From: Amphirosellinia nigrospora | Lineage: Eukaryota > Ascomycota > Sordariomycetes > Xylariales > Xylariaceae | Assembly: GCA_004123355.1 (NCBI GenBank) | Contig: SCHM01000002.1 | Span: 7,971,569 to 8,035,568, forward strand | Reading direction: 5' to 3' | DNA length: 64,000 nucleotides | Shown: piece by piece, positions 59,323 to 64,000 of the stretch | Numbering within the stretch: position 1 is the stretch's first letter | Layout of the letters: every line of letters begins with the position of its first letter | Notes under the pieces: model-generated | Seen by the model: the letters and a program-made list of their open reading frames with translations, nothing else | The model's database searches: none | Told to the model about the DNA's origin: nothing | Made by a program: the position numbers and the translations under genes

Positions 59323-61214
59323 ATGCATTGTGCTGTCGCCAGACGTGTGTTCACCCAAACACTGTGTCTGAACTGCAGAAAGGTCGTCACAGAAAAAGCT
59401 GGGGGTTTTATAAATTCGTACAGACACCATATAGTACCATTTTCAACTTCTCGGAGATGGCATACATCCCGTACCCATCTCAATCTCAATCTCCAGTCGC
59501 TCTGAGACCCCATCATGACACGATATACGCTCTGTCCTCAGCCGATGGGAAAGCAGGTATTGCTGTAATTCGTATATCCGGTCCCTCATGTATACAAGTA
59601 AGCAACAACTAACCCCGTCCAACGACTATTTGACTGAATTTATTCTTAAGATCTATCATGAGCTATGCCCTCATAAGGAGGCGCAAGACCCCGCTATGCT
59701 ACTGTGAGGACGCTATTTTCTCCAGGTGCTCCAGGATCTGAGATTCTGGACTCCGCTGCTCTTGTTCTCTATTTCCCAGGGCCGCACACCGTCACAGGTG
59801 AACACCGTGTTAGAACTGCATGTACACGGAGGCAGTGCTACTGTCAAAGCTGTCTTATCAGCAATATCTAAGTGCACCACTGGTGGACATATTCGTTATG
59901 CGGAACCTGGGGAATTCACAAAACGAGCATTCATGAATGACAGACTCGACCTCGCTCAGGTCGAAGCTCTAAGCGAAATACTTGCGGCTGAGACAGAGCA
60001 ACAGCGACGAGCTGCTGTTCGAGGTAGTTCAGGATCTTTGGGTCGCACATATGAAGCTTGGCGCGGCAAATTACTACAAGCGCGAGCCGAGATGGAAGCA
60101 CTTATAGATTTCCAGGAAGATCAGCACTTTGATGAGTCCCCTGCCTCCCTCATCGGTAGTATCAGCCAGCAGGTCAGAGATATTCTAAAAAGCATTAAAG
60201 TTCATGAGATGGCCAGCCAGCGAACCGAGCTTCTCCGGAATGGCATCCAAGTGGCGCTCTTAGGCCCACCAAACGCAGGCAAAAGCTCGTTCATGAACCG
60301 AGTTGTGGGCAGAGAAGCCTCAATTGTTTCGGGAGAGTCTGGCACAACGCGAGATATTATTGAAGCTAATCTCGACATTCGAGGTTATCTATGTACTTTT
60401 GCTGACACGGCCGGATTCAGAACCGCCACCACTAGTGGCACCATCAACGCCACCCAATCTGAAACGGGAATCGGGGCCGTTGAAATGGAGGGGATCCGTC
60501 GTGCAAGGACAAGGGCAATACAATCTGATGTCATCATCGTCCTCGCCTCTGTGGAGGAGCATACGGCTGGGGCCCACGAGATCTGTTATGATCTCGAAAC
60601 TCTAAAGCTTGCAGCTGCCTGTCAACAACGCCTATTGCTAATAAACAAGATTGACGCGGTTCCTCGAGCGAGTCTTATTCCCCTCGTCAACAAGTTTCAA
60701 GAAGAGGTGCTAAAACAAATACCGGGTCTAGGCAATATTGTCCCTACACTGATCTCCTGTAAAGAGGCTCTAAATCAAGGTTCTGACCAGCAAGATCCCG
60801 GTGGAGTACGCCTTGTCACAGATCAGTTGATCTTGGCGTTCCAGAATATGACGTCCCTGCCTGCCGGCTTACAAGATCTCCACGGTGTCACGGAACGCCA
60901 GAGACAGCTTCTAGTACAATGTCGAAATAGCCTAGAAGATTATATTGAGCTTACGGAGAGCGACGAGGAAATCGAGGAAGCCCCGCGCGACGTAGACCTT
61001 ACTGTGGCTGCTGAACATCTTCGCTACGGAGCCAGTTATCTTGGACGGATTACTGGTCGTGGTGAAGCTGGTGATGTTGAAGAGATCCTTGGCGTCATCT
61101 TCGAGAAGTAAGTTGTCCTCTTCGTTCACAGGTGCATAAATTGTTATTGTAAAGTCCAGTTTAATTTTTTATAATCGTATCTGACAAATTTGTAGATTTT
61201 GCGTTGGAAAATAA
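59323..61214 (+). CDS. MSS1: mitochondrial tRNA-modifying GTPase Mss1 (MnmE family)
   Basis: GTPase that, with Mto1, installs the C5 side chain on wobble uridine of mitochondrial tRNAs. The N-terminus (MHCAVARRVFTQTL... FSTSRRW) is a mitochondrial presequence. Then come DTIYALSSADGKAGIAVIRI (TrmE N domain), LELHVHGGSATVKAVL and AEPGEFTKRAFMNDRLDLAQ. The G domain has G1 GPPNAGKSS, G2 GTTRD, G3 DTAGFR and G4 NKID. Intron 1 is 59598-59650 (GTAAGC...CTTAAG). The last intron, 61108-61195 (GTAAGT, branch CTGAC, TGTAG), leads to a 19-base final exon that completes EILGVIFEK-FCVGK and a TAA at 61212. This restores the C-terminal FC(I/V)GK motif whose Cys is conserved in MnmE. Frame breaks near 59480, 59683 and 59800; conserved residues continue across each. 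About 545 aa. Confidence 0.92.
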
Positions 61215-61614
61215 ATTGCCTCAGCCCAGTAACCAATCAACCCAGAAAGGAATGAATGAATGAATGAACGAACGAATGAATAACAGTCCATATGCTCCGG
61301 TACCCTAATAGTGAACTCCCCGTCCGCCCGAGCCCCAATGTCTATGCCAAATGTAATGCTAATAACCGTACATGTACCCGGCCGTCGCCGGCTCAAAGTC
61401 TATTCTAAAATGTTTCTCCCATGTTTTTCCATGTTCATACAAGTCGTATTAGTCCAGCCGATGTAAATGCTCGAATGATGCCCCTCGGACGCTCCAAGGC
61501 GATGCGGATACAAAATCAAAATGTGGTATTGGTACACGAAGAGGTCAGGGATCGAGTGAAGATAACCTGTTCCTCTTCGGAAGGAGCCGGAGACTACCCG
61601 GGTGCTGCGGAAGT
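61215..61614. other. spacer between convergent MSS1 and the repeat-peptide gene
   Basis: About 400 bp including a GAAT/GAAC tetranucleotide repeat at 61250-61282. Likely holds both 3' untranslated regions. Confidence 0.45.
61250..61282. repeat. GAAT/GAAC tetranucleotide repeat
   Basis: About eight imperfect GAAT or GAAC units. Confidence 0.9.
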
Positions 61615-61830
61615 CTAGTTGTATCCGCTGCGGCCCTGGTCTTCGTCATCACCATCCTTGTTGTAGCCCGAACGGCCGAAGCATCGCTTCTCGTCGTCGT
61701 TGTCTCCGTCTTTGTTGTAGCCACTGCGACCAAAACAGTGCTTGCCATCCTCGTTATCGCCGTCTTTGTTGTAACCACTCCGGCCGAAGCTCAGGGTCTC
61801 GGGGCAAGAAGAAAGCGCGAAGGCGGCCAT
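61615..61830 (-). CDS. small protein of 18-residue tandem repeats (possible peptide precursor)
   Basis: Unrecognised 71-residue protein. After a short N-terminus (MAAFALSSCPETLS) it consists of three near-identical 18-residue units, FGRSGYNKDGDN-D/E-rich-KxC, then a partial GRSGYN and stop. The units are joined by GKHC or EKRC; the latter contains a dibasic KR that could be a Kex2-type site. The invariant core is GRSGYNKDGD. DNA identity between units is lower than protein identity, with many third-position differences (for example GGC CGG / GGT CGC / GGC CGT for Gly-Arg), which suggests selection on the protein. ATG 61830 has good context (CGCAATGG), and the 160 bp upstream is a CAAC/CTTC-rich leader without ATG, as in highly expressed fungal messages. 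No signal peptide is obvious. A missed upstream exon or an indel, common in this window, could hide one. Repeated-core precursors of fungal secreted or ribosomally made modified peptides look like this, but no tailoring genes lie nearby. Confidence 0.6.
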   Translation of the reverse strand: MAAFALSSCPETLSFGRSGYNKDGDNEDGKHCFGRSGYNKDGDNDDEKRCFGRSGYNKDGDDEDQGRSGYN

Positions 61831-62000
61831 TGCGATTGTTTGAGATGTAGAGGAATGTTGATGATGAAGATAGTTGTGTTAGAGAAGGATTGGTATGAAG
61901 TAGTTGTTGTTCTTGGTTAGAGCAAGGTCAGGGATGACTGTGATGTTGATATATTGTGAGATATGGAGTTGAAGTTGTTGAAGTTGTTGGAGTTGTTGTG
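61831..62000 (-). promoter_or_regulatory. putative 5' leader of the repeat-peptide gene
   Basis: Read on the minus strand this is a run of CAAC, CAACTTC and CATC motifs free of ATG, including three CAACTT-type repeats at about 61968-62000. It resembles a long transcribed 5' untranslated region. A CTAAC at about 61886-61890 could also be a branch site if a leader intron exists. Confidence 0.4.
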
Positions 62001-64000
62001 TAGTTGTTATGGTTGATGGTGCTAGGATGATGATGGTTGTCAAGTCCGGATGCCTCCCGGACTTATATATTACTACATATCTGGTCGTCACACACGAGCT
62101 CTGCTCTCTTGAAGCTACACCCATGCCAGACTACCGCATGGTGCCCGAGGAGATGGGTCCGGCAAAGGGAGCCTGCCCCCTGGAACAGTGGGTGACATCT
62201 TGGGTCATGCTGCGGTTCACTTACGCCAAGTCGCCATCAGCCTCAATAACATCAAAGTCAACCTAACTACCTTGTCCGGTAGGATCGCGACCGAAACCCT
62301 CACACCTAGGGTATCCCTTTGGGTAGAGTCCTGGGGGGTGTATGTGCAGAAGCGCTGATATGATAGACATGGCTTCGGCAAGGCAGCCAGGTAGTCAGCA
62401 AAATTTCCAAACTAAGCATATGTGCTGTCTGTCATGAGGTTTTGGCTTCAGTCCAAAAATGGTAATAAGCAGGGGACGAGCTGCACTGGCATACAATACG
62501 GTCGTGCCGCAGTCCATAGTCAAAAGTAGACTAGATCACGATAAAATGGGAGAGTGTGGGAGGGTAAAAGTGGTAAGGAAAGGGTGTGAGGGTATTGACA
62601 TGCATCGAAACATTATAGAACATGTAGAGAAGGGCTTCAATTTCGACGTAGGACCCGCCCGGTATGCCAGTCGTGCCTCTTGACAACCTAGGACCCCTGT
62701 AGAACTGCTGTAGTCAGTCCTATTTTGGGGGCCAACTGCGTACAAAATAGGCGCGAGAACCCTCTACTGCTCCATCATTTTAGGGCTTAGCGACGCATCT
62801 ACGCTGAAAATCGCTGTATAAGCTGTACCTTACTTTAGTTACCTCCCAGGTACCTGCTATTACTGCGCTGCACTAAGTCAGCTACCTACACCCTAAGTGG
62901 GCCACTGAGATCTAGGGACGTCCTTAGTTATCTCCTAACAACACCGGCGGCGGGTATATCGCCGACTACCCAAGGCACGCCTATACTAGTACTCATCATG
63001 AGAGACAATGATAAGTACAATGTTCACGTAAGAGGATATTACGCTGCACAAGGATGGTATAGCCTCGTTGACTTGCAGTATGCCATAGGCGACACCCGAC
63101 AATACGAATAGAATAGTATACACATATGTATAGCTTGGAGTCAAGCAGCGGCGAAAACGGACAGACTAGAAACGCCCGCCAAATTACATGTCCCATACAT
63201 AGCAAGGTACCTTGGTACTACGTAGCAATACCCCCTATTACCGCCTCGCCGATGACTCGCCCTCGCGCCCGGACTCTGCTCAATCAGAAATTCTATGTAT
63301 GGTAGCGCAGTAGTAATTGGACTTCATTTCCGAATTTTCATTGGCCACGTCTTGTCCTCCACGCTGACGCACTTCACTGCACCCTTGACCACGATTGAAG
63401 AACACAGTAGTCTAACTGGTCGGGTTCCAGGTTTTCGTATTATTATTGTACTGTGCTGTAGCTAGTTTAAGCGCTCGTGCTCATGCTCCGACTTTGGCAG
63501 ACCTCGGACAGAACAGATTTTAGGAATTCTCTCAAACCCTCCGGGGCTTGTTCACCCGGCATCATCTCTCTTCAGAACTTGTTTGAGCAGACCGGCTACA
63601 CTAGCCCACCGAGCATCCTCTTCTTAAGTATATCCCGAGATGATGCCCGGTGTACTGTGCCGGGTTCTTGTCCAACGCTCGAAATATCTTCCGCCCTAAC
63701 GTGGATGTACCAAGGCCCCGCAAATTGTAAGGCACCTGCACCAACTCTTCTTAACGGGCCGTTTACTATTTTTTGCTACTATTATATCTGGTGTCTGTGC
63801 GAATCCAAAGTACCTAGTCATAGCATATTTTCTGACCACAGTACGATTTGATCGACTTGTTTCACATATTTTCAAGCCCTTCGGTTTACATCACAGCCAT
63901 CACAGCCGTCACAGCCAGAGCCAGCGCCAGACCGAGTGATAGACTCGGTCGGTCAACGCCGAGCTTTCTCAAGTGAATTGTAATCACGAGTGACTCTTTC
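62001..64000. other. intergenic to window end, no gene supported
   Basis: Open frames are all under 125 codons without motifs. A 124-codon frame at 63477-63851 shows no recognisable domain. TACCTCCCAGGTACC-type motifs lie at about 62838-62854. Confidence 0.45.

Noticed and set aside
61250-61282. CRISPR-like repeat
   Set aside because: Contiguous tetranucleotide units without spacers in a eukaryotic genome.
61602-61850. Cys-rich 82-codon plus-strand open frame
   Set aside because: Antisense of the repeat-peptide gene; the Cys pattern follows from the repeated DNA. The minus strand has the better start context and leader.

Overview
The window looks like nuclear DNA of a filamentous ascomycete (Pezizomycotina, probably Sordariomycetes). 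Protein-coding genes sit on both strands. They carry short GT-AG introns, mostly 49-160 bp, with CTAAC/CTGAC-type branch sites. The gene set is fungal: an SHTKSRKGC-type Zn2Cys6 regulator, Mso1, Gyp7, a PabA-PabB fusion and mitoribosomal proteins. No prokaryotic operon structure, CRISPR or intact transposon was seen.

Layout. 1.0-2.2 kb: ATF/CREB-type bZIP factor. 3.5-6.7 kb: divergent pair of mitochondrial large-subunit ribosomal proteins (uL4m and mL38). 9.6-11.7 kb: family 1 glycosyltransferase. About 13.1 kb: degenerate tRNA-like sequence. 16.9-19.2 kb: Zn2Cys6 transcription factor with eight exons. 19.2-32.2 kb: 13 kb in which I could support no gene. 32.2-36.2 kb: CLPTM1-family membrane protein and LOG-type phosphoribohydrolase. 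38.2-40.7 kb: bifunctional aminodeoxychorismate synthase (folate). 41.3-43.9 kb: ER glucosidase I. 44.4-45.3 kb: U4/U6.U5 snRNP 27 kDa protein. 46.1-46.7 kb: unknown coiled-coil protein with a C-terminal membrane segment. 47.8-61.2 kb: dense housekeeping block with Elp5, proteasome alpha-6 (Pre5/PSMA1), Vps55, Gyp7, Mso1, Mak16 and Mss1/MnmE. 61.6-61.8 kb: a small protein made of 18-residue repeats, the least explained coding feature here. 61.9-64 kb: no supported gene.

The genes do not form one pathway. Themes are mitochondrial translation (uL4m, mL38, Mss1), membrane trafficking (Vps55, Gyp7, Mso1), ribosome, splicing and tRNA-modification machinery (Mak16, snRNP27, Elp5, Mss1), and ER glycoprotein processing (glucosidase I).

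More than twenty single-base reading-frame breaks run through otherwise well-conserved, often essential genes. Nearly all are one-base losses, several of them in C, G, A or T runs. This is more likely a consensus-sequence defect than real pseudogenes, so conceptual translations from this window should be treated with care. Function assignments rest on recognising family motifs by eye; no database search was run.
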